The notes: generated by a model from the letters alone, not told the origin. DNA of 23,891 nt from an uncultured Eubacterium sp. (GCA_910580075.1 CAJTVR010000070.1:1-23891); one strand, 5' to 3'. Shown: positions 1 to 7,712, numbered from the stretch's first letter. Program-made: numbers and translations.

Positions 1-81
1 ATCAATTGACAGGAGTTTTCGGATGCTGACTGGCAATGAAATCTGTCCTTTGGAAGAAACTGTCAATATTTGTGTGTTCAT
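1..81 (-). CDS. AbrB/MazE-type (SpoVT-AbrB) antitoxin, 5' part only
   Basis: The minus strand from an ATG at 81-79 reads 27 codons to the window edge without a stop: MNTQILTVSSKGQISLPVSI, followed by RKLLSID. The pattern T-[VI]-[ST]-x-K-G-Q-[IV]-x-[LI]-P-x-x-[IV]-R-x-x-L is the swapped-hairpin DNA-binding domain of the SpoVT/AbrB/MazE/VapB family. A purine-rich ribosome site (AAAGGGG) lies about 10 nt upstream. A good promoter and a palindrome sit directly in front. In this family the protein is usually a small antitoxin that represses its own operon and is followed by a PemK/MazF, VapC or RelE-like toxin; any toxin gene would lie beyond the left edge, so the pairing is inference. A stand-alone regulator is the alternative. 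The gene is truncated only by the window boundary. Confidence 0.8.
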   Translation of the reverse strand, partial: MNTQILTVSSKGQISLPVSIRKLLSID

Positions 82-99
82 TTGCTTACGCCCCTTTCC

Positions 100-116
100 A
101 GTAAGAATTTCTTACT
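100..116. promoter_or_regulatory. Palindromic operator candidate at the antitoxin promoter
   Basis: AGTAAGAA (100-107), one central base, then TTCTTACT (109-116) form a perfect 8-bp inverted repeat. It covers the predicted start of transcription of the AbrB-type gene, where an autorepressor of this family would bind. Function is inferred from position and symmetry. A similar CAGTAAGAA stretch occurs in the dispersed repeat copies at 5701 and 23789. Confidence 0.45.
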
Positions 117-119
117 TAT

Positions 120-148
120 ATTATGCCATAATGTAAAATTATATGCAA
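120..148 (-). promoter_or_regulatory. Promoter of the AbrB-type antitoxin gene
   Basis: On the minus strand a -35 TTGCAT (148-143) and a -10 CATAAT (125-120) are separated by exactly 17 nt. Transcription would start near position 113, about 30 nt before the ATG at 81. Only the AbrB-type gene lies downstream in this direction. Confidence 0.6.
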
Positions 149-249
149 GAAAAATTGAATTCACCACTTGACAATGTGGCAAAGACTTGATGAGTTTCGA
201 AAAATTGCGACAAAAAATGTTAGAGCATAGTAAAATCTAAGGTGCCGTT

Positions 250-459
250 TTGGAATTGGAACAAATCCGGCAAATTCCGGTAAGGCGGATTCTGGACTGT
301 ATGACAGGTACTCTGGGTATTATAAATTATGATGGGAAAGGGGGATATTCTTTTATCCATCATCATATCAGAGATTATTTTATTTCTTACGGTTCGCATG
401 CGGAACAGAAAAAGGAAAAAGTTTCTCCATCCGGCGTCCAGGAACTCTATCCCTTATAA
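250..459 (+). pseudogene. C-terminal remnant of a NACHT/STAND-like NTPase, fused to repeat sequence
   Basis: The frame opens at a TTG at 250 with no convincing ribosome site and encodes 69 residues. Residues around 20-45 (LDCMTGTLGIINYDGKGG, then YSFIHHHIRDYF) resemble the segment after the NTPase of NACHT-type STAND proteins of clostridia, where an [FY]-x-F-x-H-x-x-[IL]-R-[DE]-Y-F motif is typical. No Walker A or B region is present and the frame is closed upstream (TAA at 238-240), so the catalytic part is gone. The last 24 residues, from ISYGSHAEQKKEK onward, are translated repeat sequence (380-441) and not part of the original protein. The family call rests on one short motif and is moderate at best. 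Confidence 0.4.
380..441 (-). repeat. Partial copy of the dispersed palindromic repeat (one end only)
   Basis: From ATTTCTTAC (381-389) to GGCGTCC (433-439) this segment matches the reverse complement of the repeat end at 23789-23860 almost base for base. The block GGAACAGAAAAAGGAAAAAG is identical. Only the outer 60 or so bases of the element are present; on the left it joins NACHT-like coding sequence directly. It is probably a leftover from a recombination event between repeat copies, or from an insertion followed by deletion. Confidence 0.65.
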
Positions 460-505
460 CATAACACAATTAAGCATCAGGCTCTCTTTTAAAAGCATTC
501 AGTGC

Positions 506-534
506 TTGAAATTTCCATCCAGAAGTAATATGAT
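506..534 (+). promoter_or_regulatory. Promoter of the pheA-ppx-ppk1 operon
   Basis: TTGAAA (506-511) and TATGAT (529-534) are separated by 17 nt, a good sigma-A promoter about 50 nt before the pheA start. A small inverted repeat, AAGCA-TTCAG-TGCTT (493-507), overlaps the -35 box and could be an operator; that is inference. No attenuator or T-box leader is visible in the short 5' region. Confidence 0.6.
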
Positions 535-581
535 AGATACAGTGGAAATACACACAAATAAAACGCATACAGGTGGGAAAA

Positions 582-1721
582 GTGAAAGACTTATTAGCGA
601 TCAGAGACCAGATTGACCAGGTAGACAACGAAATCACAGCTTTGTATCTAAAGCGCATGCAGCTGACTTCAGAAGTAGCTGAATACAAAATCCAGACCGG
701 GAAAAAAGTATTTGACAAAGAAAGGGAACGTTCCAAACTGGAAAAACTTTCGTCCCTTGTATCTGGCAGTTTTTTAAAGAATGGAGTCCGGGAACTGTTT
801 GAGCATCTGATGTCGATCAGCAGAAAAAGGCAGTACCAGCTATTAACAGAGCATGGCATCGAAATCCCCAGGCATTTTAAAGAAGTAACAAAAATCAGTG
901 CTGAAAACGCGCGTATTGTTTTTCAGGGCGTAAGGGGCGCTTATGCGCATATTGCCATGATTGAATATTTTGGCGGTGAGACGAACAGTTTTCATGTAGC
1001 AAGCTGGCGGGAAGCGATGGAGGCTATCCAGTCCGGGGAGGCCGATTATGCAGTACTTCCGATTGAAAATTCGACTGCAGGAGTTGTAGCGGAAAATTAT
1101 GATCTGTTAATGGAATATGACAATTACATTGTAGGGGAGCAGATTATACCAATCCGCCACTGTCTGCTGGGACTGCCGCAGGCGGAGATTTCTGATATCA
1201 CAAGCGTTTATTCGCATCCACAGGCGCTGGCCCAGTGTGACCGTTATTTACAGCAGCATGAAGAATGGGACTGTGCAAGGGAAAACAATACGGCAGTGGC
1301 AGCGTGCAAGGTGAAAGAATCTGGTAAAATAAATAAAGCCGCAATTGCCAGCGAGCTTACGGCAAATCTGTACGGTCTTAAGATTTTAGAAAAGGATATC
1401 CAGACCAGCAGTGAAAATTCAACCAGATTTATCATCGTTGCAAACCAGAAGATATTTTTAAAAGATGCACAAAAGATGAGTATCTGCCTGGAAGTAAAAC
1501 ACAAAAGCGGATCTTTATACCATGCCCTGTCGCATATTATTTATAATGACCTGAATATGAACTTTATTCAGTCAAGGCCGTTAAAAGAAGGGGAAGGAAC
1601 CAATTGGCAGTATCGGTTTTTTATTGATTTTAAAGGAAATTTAAACGAATCCGCCGTACAGAATGCGCTGCGGGGATTGGCAGAAGAATGTGAAAATATC
1701 AGGGTGCTTGGAAATTATTAG
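582..1721 (+). CDS. pheA: Bifunctional chorismate mutase / prephenate dehydratase
   Basis: This enzyme converts chorismate to prephenate and then phenylpyruvate in phenylalanine synthesis. Residues 1-90 are an AroQ-type chorismate mutase (IRDQIDQVDNEITALYLKRM). About 110-290 is prephenate dehydratase, with VFQGVRGAYAHIA, LPIENSTAGVV and the TRF catalytic motif at 281-283. About 298-375 is an ACT domain. In that domain the usual GALxxxL is GSLYHAL (310-316) and the usual ESRP is QSRP (330-333), so phenylalanine feedback is likely but the ligand motif is slightly altered. GTG at 582 is preferred over the in-frame GTG at 573 because AGGTGG (571-576) sits 5 nt before it. With this start the protein has 379 residues, the normal bifunctional length. 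The Ppx-like gene follows after 35 nt, so the two are probably cotranscribed. Confidence 0.93.
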   Translation: MKDLLAIRDQIDQVDNEITALYLKRMQLTSEVAEYKIQTGKKVFDKERERSKLEKLSSLVSGSFLKNGVRELFEHLMSISRKRQYQLLTEHGIEIPRHFKEVTKISAENARIVFQGVRGAYAHIAMIEYFGGETNSFHVASWREAMEAIQSGEADYAVLPIENSTAGVVAENYDLLMEYDNYIVGEQIIPIRHCLLGLPQAEISDITSVYSHPQALAQCDRYLQQHEEWDCARENNTAVAACKVKESGKINKAAIASELTANLYGLKILEKDIQTSSENSTRFIIVANQKIFLKDAQKMSICLEVKHKSGSLYHALSHIIYNDLNMNFIQSRPLKEGEGTNWQYRFFIDFKGNLNESAVQNALRGLAEECENIRVLGNY

Positions 1722-1756
1722 CAGCTAAAAAACCGCAGGAAAGGGAGACAGGGTTT

Positions 1757-3298
1757 ATGGCAATTACAACATTTGCAGCAATTTATATCGGTTCCTATGA
1801 AGTGAGCCTGAAAATTTTTGAATTATCCGGAAAAAAGAAAATCCGTGAGATTGACCATATCCGAACCAGACTCGAGCTTGGCAGGGATACATTTCATTCC
1901 GGTGTGATTAAATCAGACCTGATCGAAGAGCTATGTGTGATACTGGCAGATTTTGCAAAAATCATGCAGGGGTATAAAGTAAAAGAATACCGGGCATTTG
2001 CAGGAAGTGTCGTCGGCGGGGCAAAAAATATGCTTTTTATCCTGGATCAGATTAAAACAAAGACAGGGCTGGATGCTGGCACGTTAAGCAATTCGGAGCG
2101 CCGTTTTCTGACATATAAAGGAGTGGCAGCCAGACACGGCTTTGATAAGATGACCAAAGACAGTGCGGCAGTGATTGACGTAGGCGGCGGAAGCCTTCAG
2201 ATTACGCTGTTTATTAACGGAAGGGTCGTAACGACACAGCATCTTGCAATTGGAACGATGAGCCTGATGGAAATGCTTTCAGGCATTGAGCACAATGTGC
2301 TGCATTTAGAAAACCAGCTGGAAGAACTGGTTGACAAAGAACTGGCCGTTTTTCTGGCCCAGTATATGCATCCGGGTGAAGAGATTAAAAATGTAATTTT
2401 GATGGGCGATTATATTTCAGAGATTATGCGAAAGATCAGCAAAAATAACGAAGAGCCGAATATAGTCGAAGCCAAGAAATTTATCAGTTTTTTACAGAAA
2501 TTGGATAAAAAGAGTGTGGAAGAGATTTCCGAGGCATTAAATCTGTCGAATGAAAAAGATATTCTGGTACTTCCGTCTGTTATTTTATATGCTAAACTGA
2601 CTCAGGCAATGCATGCACAGACAATCTGGTTCCCGGATGTGGACACAAGCGACGGCATTGCCTACGACTATGCTGAATCGCATAAAATCATTCATTCGCC
2701 GCATGATTTTGATGAAGATATTTTATCAGCTGCCAAAAATATGTCCATGCGCTATATGAGCTATTCCCAGCATATTGATGCTCTTACGGATATGGCATCT
2801 TTGATATTTGATGCTATGAAAAAAGTACACGGCATGGGAAAACGGGAAAAACTGCTGCTTAAAGTGGCTGCAATCCTGCATGACTGCGGCAAATATATCA
2901 GCCTGGCAAACAGTGCGATTTGTGCGTATCAGATTATCCGCGCTACGGAGATTATAGGGCTGAAGCATTTAGAGCGTGAAATGGTGGCAAGTATTGTGCT
3001 TTATAATTCTTCGCCGTTAGACCCATATGAAGAATTAGCCGACCGTATGGACCAGCACAGCTATATGATGGTAGCAAAATTAGCAGCTATTTTAAAAGTG
3101 GCAAACGCCATGGACCGCAGCCATAGGCAGAAATTTAAAAATGTAAAAGCAGTGATTAAAAACAAGCAGCTTGTAATTACGATTGAGTCAGTGAATGATA
3201 TTGCACTTGAAAAAGGACTGTTAGCGGCAAAGGCAGATTCATTTGAAGGAATTTTCGGTTTAAAACCTGTGATTAAGGAAAAACGGGTATATATTTAA
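1757..3298 (+). CDS. Ppx/GppA-family phosphatase with C-terminal HD domain
   Basis: The 513-residue protein has an ASKHA-type Ppx/GppA N-terminal half and an HD half. The first phosphate-loop strand is IYIGSYEVSLKIFEL (near residue 10), the second is VIDVGGGSLQI (D141 to S146). In the C-terminal half QHID, ILHDCGKYIS (H375-D376) and a downstream RMDQH segment fit an HD phosphohydrolase fold. Ppx/GppA enzymes cleave polyphosphate and/or the pppGpp 5' phosphate. Placement 16 nt before ppk1 makes polyphosphate turnover the best guess. Oddities: the usual I-S-G-x-E-E-A-x-L segment reads LSNSERRFL, keeping one Glu but losing the Gly and the second acidic residue, and the first loop has GSY for the common GSN/GST. 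Activity may therefore be altered. Which of exopolyphosphatase, pppGppase or regulator applies cannot be decided here. Confidence 0.8.
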   Translation: MAITTFAAIYIGSYEVSLKIFELSGKKKIREIDHIRTRLELGRDTFHSGVIKSDLIEELCVILADFAKIMQGYKVKEYRAFAGSVVGGAKNMLFILDQIKTKTGLDAGTLSNSERRFLTYKGVAARHGFDKMTKDSAAVIDVGGGSLQITLFINGRVVTTQHLAIGTMSLMEMLSGIEHNVLHLENQLEELVDKELAVFLAQYMHPGEEIKNVILMGDYISEIMRKISKNNEEPNIVEAKKFISFLQKLDKKSVEEISEALNLSNEKDILVLPSVILYAKLTQAMHAQTIWFPDVDTSDGIAYDYAESHKIIHSPHDFDEDILSAAKNMSMRYMSYSQHIDALTDMASLIFDAMKKVHGMGKREKLLLKVAAILHDCGKYISLANSAICAYQIIRATEIIGLKHLEREMVASIVLYNSSPLDPYEELADRMDQHSYMMVAKLAAILKVANAMDRSHRQKFKNVKAVIKNKQLVITIESVNDIALEKGLLAAKADSFEGIFGLKPVIKEKRVYI

Positions 3299-3314
3299 GG
3301 AGAGGGTAGATTTC

Positions 3315-5651
3315 ATGGAAAAGACAATGGAATACAGCAGACCGGAATATTTTGAAAACCGGGAGCTTAGCTGGATAAAATTTAACCGCAGAGTATTAAA
3401 TGAAGCGCGCGACAAGACGATTCCGCTGTTAGAGCGCTTAAAATTCGTAAGCATTACATCTTCGAACCTGGATGAATTTTTTATGGTCAGGGTGGCATCT
3501 TTAAAAGACATGCTGCATGCAGGCGTTAAAAAAGCAGACATTGCAGGTATGGACGCGCTCAGACAGCTGGAGAGGGTTAATGAGGATACAAGGGAGCTTG
3601 TAAACCTGCAGTATTCTACATATAACCGTTCCCTGCTTCCGCTTATGAACCAGGAGCATATTTATATTATAGATGCGTATGAAAAGTTAACGCCGCAGCA
3701 GGCAGAGTTTGTAGACAAATATTTTGAAAATGAAGTGTATCCGGTCTTAACGCCTATGGCAGTAGATGCCAGCAGACCGTTCCCTCTAATCCGGAATAAA
3801 TCATTAAATATTGCGGCAGTTATTGAGCATAAAGGAAGCGGCGGGCTCATCGGGCATAAGTCTTCGCAGGAAGAGGATGAATTTGAAGAAGTACTAGGAG
3901 AAATGAAACGGGAAGGAGCGATTGCAGAAGAAATCCGCTCAGACCGGGCCGCAGCAGAACTGCTAAGAGGCGGGGAAACTCCGGAAGACGAAAGTACGCA
4001 GCGGCATAAGAAAAAAGAAAAAAAGGAAAAGAAATCCGGCAAAGAAATCAAAGCAGAATTTGCCACCGTTCAGGTGCCTTCCGGCATGGCGCGTCTTGTA
4101 CCGCTGCCTTCTGAAAACCCGGAAGAAAAAGTATTTATTCTGCTGGAACAGGTGATTGAGAAAAACATAGAAAAACTGTTTTCCAATTATAAAGTCGTAT
4201 GTGCCTATCCTTACCGCATCATGCGAAACGCTGACTTTTCGATTGATGAAGACGAGGCTCCGGATTTATTAAAAGAAATCCAGAAACAGCTGAAAAAACG
4301 CCAGTGGGGTGAAGTAATCCGTCTCGAAGTCGAAGAGGGCATTGATAAAAAGCTGCTGGAATTTTTAAAAGAAGAACTGCATATTGAATATAAACAGGAT
4401 ATTTTCTATATCAACGGCCCGATTGATTTTACATTTTTAATGAAAATGTACGGCCTTGAAGGCTGCGGCCACCTGCGCTATGAGCCGCACAAACCGCAGC
4501 TGGTGCCGGAAATCATGCCGGGAGAAAATATTTTTGAATCAATCCAGAAAAAAGATATCCTGCTGCATCATCCATACCAGACGTTCGGGCCTGTTATAGA
4601 ATTTATCCGCCAGGCAGCATCCGATGAGCAGGTACTTGCGATTAAAATGACACTTTACCGTGTGAGCGGAAATTCCCCGATTATCGCTTCGCTGGCACAG
4701 GCAGCTGAAAATGGCAAGCAGGTAACGGTTCTGGTAGAATTAAAAGCACGCTTTGACGAAGAAAACAACATTGTCTGGGCTAAAAAATTAGAGCAGGCAG
4801 GATGCCATGTAATTTATGGAATTGTGGGATTAAAAACCCACAGCAAAATTGCGCTGATTGTCCGCCGGGAAGAAGAGGGGATCCGCCGTTACGTGCACCT
4901 TGGTACCGGAAACTACAATGATTCTACTGCAAAACTGTATACAGACTGCGGTGTGCTGACCTGTGCAGAGGCTGTAGGCGAAGACGCAACAGCGGTCTTT
5001 AACATGCTTTCCGGCTATTCCGAGCCGCTGAGCTGGAACTGCCTGGCAGTAGCTCCAATCTGGCTGCGTAAGAAATTTTTAAAACTAATCCACCGGGAGA
5101 CCAGGAATGCCAGAGACGGCAAACAGGCATATATCCGTGCAAAAATGAATTCCCTCTGCGACCAGGAAATGATCGAAGCACTGTATGAGGCCAGCACGGC
5201 AGGCGTAAAAATCGACCTTTTAATCCGCGGGATCTGCTGCCTGAGATCGGGCATCAAAGGAGTCAGTGAAAACATACAGGTACGGTCTATTGTAGGCAAT
5301 TATTTAGAGCATAGCCGGATTTTCGATTTCTGCAACGACGGGCATCCAGAAGTCTATATGGGCAGTGCAGACTGGATGCCGCGTAACTTAGACCGCAGAG
5401 TGGAAATAGTCTTTCCGGTTTTAGACGAAGAACTTAAAGAGAAAGTGCTGCATATTCTGGATGTGGAATTTGAAGACAATGTGAAAGCGCATCTGCTACA
5501 GCCGGACGGCACTTACGAAAAAATCGACAAACGCGGCAAAGTGCTGATTAATTCCCAGGAAATATTCTGCAAAGAAGCAGACCAGTCAGTGCCGAAACAG
5601 GAAAAGGCATACGAAGAGCGGGTGTTTGTGCCTGCAGAGCCGGTAAGCTGA
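3315..5651 (+). CDS. ppk1: Polyphosphate kinase 1
   Basis: This enzyme reversibly makes long-chain polyphosphate from ATP. The N-terminal domain begins with FENRELSWIKFNRRVLNEA and SSNLDEFFMVRVASLKDM, hallmarks of PPK1. The PLD-like catalytic halves include VLVELKARFDEENNI and GLKTHSK, in which H509 matches the autophosphorylated histidine, and NYLEHSRIF with the second conserved histidine (H666). At 778 residues it is longer than the usual 690-720. The excess is a charged segment, roughly residues 175-250, rich in Glu, Lys and Arg with a KKKEKKEKKSGKE run, inserted in the N-terminal/middle part away from the catalytic motifs. It follows the Ppx-like gene by 16 nt in the same operon. No clear intrinsic terminator follows; a palindromic repeat begins 50 nt after the stop. 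Confidence 0.96.
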   Translation: MEKTMEYSRPEYFENRELSWIKFNRRVLNEARDKTIPLLERLKFVSITSSNLDEFFMVRVASLKDMLHAGVKKADIAGMDALRQLERVNEDTRELVNLQYSTYNRSLLPLMNQEHIYIIDAYEKLTPQQAEFVDKYFENEVYPVLTPMAVDASRPFPLIRNKSLNIAAVIEHKGSGGLIGHKSSQEEDEFEEVLGEMKREGAIAEEIRSDRAAAELLRGGETPEDESTQRHKKKEKKEKKSGKEIKAEFATVQVPSGMARLVPLPSENPEEKVFILLEQVIEKNIEKLFSNYKVVCAYPYRIMRNADFSIDEDEAPDLLKEIQKQLKKRQWGEVIRLEVEEGIDKKLLEFLKEELHIEYKQDIFYINGPIDFTFLMKMYGLEGCGHLRYEPHKPQLVPEIMPGENIFESIQKKDILLHHPYQTFGPVIEFIRQAASDEQVLAIKMTLYRVSGNSPIIASLAQAAENGKQVTVLVELKARFDEENNIVWAKKLEQAGCHVIYGIVGLKTHSKIALIVRREEEGIRRYVHLGTGNYNDSTAKLYTDCGVLTCAEAVGEDATAVFNMLSGYSEPLSWNCLAVAPIWLRKKFLKLIHRETRNARDGKQAYIRAKMNSLCDQEMIEALYEASTAGVKIDLLIRGICCLRSGIKGVSENIQVRSIVGNYLEHSRIFDFCNDGHPEVYMGSADWMPRNLDRRVEIVFPVLDEELKEKVLHILDVEFEDNVKAHLLQPDGTYEKIDKRGKVLINSQEIFCKEADQSVPKQEKAYEERVFVPAEPVS

Positions 5652-5700
5652 GTTTTGTAAAAGCAGCGTTCTGTGCAGCACTGGAAACGGCATAGGATTC

Positions 5701-5990
5701 CCGAACGCCAGGCAGAGAAATGTTTTCCTTTTTCAGTTCCGCCTCCGAACAGTAAGAACTTCTAAATTTTCTGCGATAGTTCTGTGGCAGCGGACGGACC
5801 GGTGCCTGATGCCCTGGCGCTCTGGCATGCTTTATGTTCCGGCACTTGCAGACACCTTTTGGGGCTTCTGTGTTTCTGGCAGCGGCAGACAGTGAGCCCC
5901 AAATCCTGGGTATGAGGCAGAAAATTAAGAATTTCTAACTGTTCTCCGGAGTCACAGAAAAAGGAAAAAGTGTCTCTTCCCAGCGTCCGG
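5701..5990. mobile_element. MITE-like palindromic element, complete copy
   Basis: The two ends are inverted repeats. The first 74 nt from 5701 (CCGAACGCC...) match the reverse complement of the last 74 nt ending at 5990 (...CAGCGTCCGG) at 57 of 74 positions without gaps. Both arms contain TTTTCCTTTTTC, GAACAGT and AATTTTCTGC. The 140-bp middle carries smaller hairpins (ATGCC/GGCAT, GGGGCT/AGCCCC) and has no open frame of note. A second copy at 23789 is about 90% identical over 103 nt, and a partial copy lies at 380-441. No transposase is present, so it would be non-autonomous, or a structured repeat of another kind. No clear target-site duplication is seen. It occupies most of the ppk1-HAD intergenic space. 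Confidence 0.7.
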
Positions 5991-6077
5991 CTAATATATA
6001 CTCTGCCAGATGATGAAAGAGCTGCAGAGTCAGAAATGCCAGACGGCCATATACATAGGATATACAGGAGTAATAAA

Positions 6078-6911
6078 ATGTCAGAGAAGCAAAAAATTTT
6101 GTTTTCAGATTTAGATGCGACACTGTTAAATGACAGAAAAGAAATTGAAAAAGATACAAGGGCTGCGATTGACAGGATGCTGGCTCAGGGGCATATATTT
6201 GTCTCCTGTACCGGGCGTCCGTTTGCGAGTGTCTTAAATGCAGCCAGACAGTCCGGGCTGGACCAAAAAGGGTGTTATATTGTTTCTTACAACGGCGGGG
6301 CCATTTATGACCCTTCCTGTGATCAAATGATTTCGTATGCTTCCATTCCGCTGCCGGCTGTGCAGCGGATGTTTGCGGAGGCGCAAAAAGCAGGGCTTTA
6401 TATTCATACCTACGATAAAATCCGTAACGATATGGTTTTATCCTGGCAGGACGGGCCGCAGCTGCAGGCATATATCGGACATACAAAGCTTCAGTACCAG
6501 ACCGGTAAAGATGTGCTGGAAAAATTAGAGCATCCTCCTGCTAAAATGATTGTCATCAGTCTGGACAGCCACGAGCGGCTGCGTCAGTTTCAGGAAGAAA
6601 ATGCCGGATGGGCAGAGGCATATCTGAACAGCTTTTTTTCCTGTGAACAGTATCTGGAATACTGCCCGGCCGGAATTTCAAAAGGCGCGGCAGTGCAAAG
6701 GCTGTGTGATTACCTGAATATTCCGGTGGAAGATGCAGTGGCAGCCGGGGATGAGCGCAATGATATTTCCATGATCCGCTCAGCTGGCGTGGGTGCAGCG
6801 CCGCGGAATGCGCATCCGGCTGTGAAAGAGTGTGCGGATTATGTGTGTGTCAGAGACCATAATGAAGGGGCAGTAGGGGAGATTATACGGAAGTTTATTT
6901 TGAAGGAGTGA
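6078..6911 (+). CDS. Cof-type HAD-superfamily phosphatase
   Basis: The 277-residue protein has the HAD (type IIB, Cof) layout. Motif I is ILFSDLDATLLND (D11 and D13), motif II is SCTGRPF, and motif IV is AAGDERNDISMI. A large alpha/beta cap lies between motifs II and III, where a lysine at GISKG fits motif III. These enzymes dephosphorylate small metabolites such as sugar phosphates, flavin or pyridoxal phosphate; the substrate cannot be read from sequence. Motif I has Ala where most members have Gly (DLDGT), a tolerated change. The ATG at 6078 is chosen because CAGGAG lies 8 nt upstream and homology begins here; the open frame extends further back only through repeat sequence. The gene stands alone and ends at a strong terminator. 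Confidence 0.88.
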   Translation: MSEKQKILFSDLDATLLNDRKEIEKDTRAAIDRMLAQGHIFVSCTGRPFASVLNAARQSGLDQKGCYIVSYNGGAIYDPSCDQMISYASIPLPAVQRMFAEAQKAGLYIHTYDKIRNDMVLSWQDGPQLQAYIGHTKLQYQTGKDVLEKLEHPPAKMIVISLDSHERLRQFQEENAGWAEAYLNSFFSCEQYLEYCPAGISKGAAVQRLCDYLNIPVEDAVAAGDERNDISMIRSAGVGAAPRNAHPAVKECADYVCVRDHNEGAVGEIIRKFILKE

Positions 6912-6944
6912 CTGGCGGTATAGGCTGGCAGAATATGCCGTGGC

Positions 6945-6978
6945 AAAAAGGCATGTGCAGCAGGTACATGCCTTTTTT
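6945..6978. terminator. Bidirectional intrinsic terminator between HAD and Uma2 genes
   Basis: AAAAAGGCATGT (6945-6956) pairs perfectly with ACATGCCTTTTT (6966-6977), leaving a 9-nt loop. T and A tracts on opposite sides let it work for the plus-strand HAD gene and for the minus-strand Uma2 gene that converges on it. Confidence 0.85.
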
Positions 6979-7076
6979 GTCTGTCTCTATGCCAGACAGA
7001 TCTGTGAGATCTCCGTTCGGTTCTGGCAGCATGTGCTTTAGTATTGGAAGTGTTCTGTGGGACTGCTGCTGCAGAT

Positions 7077-7622
7077 TTATTGATTCACAGCAGAAAGGCT
7101 GATGCAGAATCCAGGGTATATACTGACAGGAATATCATCGGAAAGAGTGTAATTTGCAGCTGTTTTATTCTGGAAATCGTAAACAGTTACCAGATTTCTT
7201 TCATGATCCACGATCCAGTATTCCCGGACTCCTGCAGTCCGGTATTTAAAAAGTTTTGTGTAGTAATCCATAGTACGGCTGCTTGGTGATACAATTTCGA
7301 TAATCCAGTCCGGGGCACCAGAACAGCCTTTATCTGTGAGTTTGTTATGGTCGCAGATCACACATATATCTGGTTCCACATAATTTAGATCGTCTTTATT
7401 CAAAAAAACGGCAAATGGGGCAAAAAATGGCTCACAGTAACCGGCATTTGATTTGATGTAAGTATCTATGGAAGTAAAAAGTTCTCTGGCTATTGTCTGG
7501 TGTCTGCGGCTGGGCGGTGCCATATCGTAAATTTGTCCGTCGATGAGTTCCGCGCGTTTTCCTTCCGGCAAAGCATATATATCATCAATGGTATAGAAGA
7601 TTTCCTGTGCGATAGCTGGCAT
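7077..7622 (-). CDS. Uma2-family (DUF820) PD-(D/E)XK nuclease-like protein
   Basis: The 181-residue protein matches the Uma2/DUF820 family. It has the N-terminal FYTIDDIYALPEGKRAELIDG signature, a YVEPDICVI strand, PDWIIEIVSPSS with the catalytic-type E of a PD-(D/E)XK core, a following helix YYTKLFKYRTAGVREYWIVD, and a C-terminal beta segment ending in PVSIYPGFCISL. The fold predicts a restriction-like endonuclease, but no cellular role is firmly established for the family. The ATG at 7622 is chosen because AAAGGAAG lies 8 nt upstream; a longer frame from 7661 lacks a ribosome site. It is monocistronic and flanked by terminators on both sides. It could be a stand-alone accessory gene acquired by transfer; nothing nearby looks like a partner. 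Confidence 0.88.
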   Translation of the reverse strand: MPAIAQEIFYTIDDIYALPEGKRAELIDGQIYDMAPPSRRHQTIARELFTSIDTYIKSNAGYCEPFFAPFAVFLNKDDLNYVEPDICVICDHNKLTDKGCSGAPDWIIEIVSPSSRTMDYYTKLFKYRTAGVREYWIVDHERNLVTVYDFQNKTAANYTLSDDIPVSIYPGFCISLSAVNQ

Positions 7623-7712
7623 GATAACACTTCCTTTCTCATTTTTTAAATTGTTTCGCAAAAGGCGGGAGCAGTTCTTTTCAGAGTATTAACGCTGCCG
7701 GCAGGCCGGTAT

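Noticed and set aside
168..196. Plus-strand promoter from TTGACA at 168
   Set aside because: No acceptable -10 lies 16-18 nt downstream. The 190-240 stretch also encodes a 16-codon frame without a ribosome site, which I could not support as a gene.
5970..6077. N-terminal extension of the HAD phosphatase
   Set aside because: The extension is encoded partly by the repeat end and the real ribosome site and DxD start region lie at 6068-6100.
5935..6486. Minus-strand 183-codon frame opposite the HAD gene
   Set aside because: It overlaps a gene with clear HAD motifs and part of the repeat; the translation has no recognisable domain.
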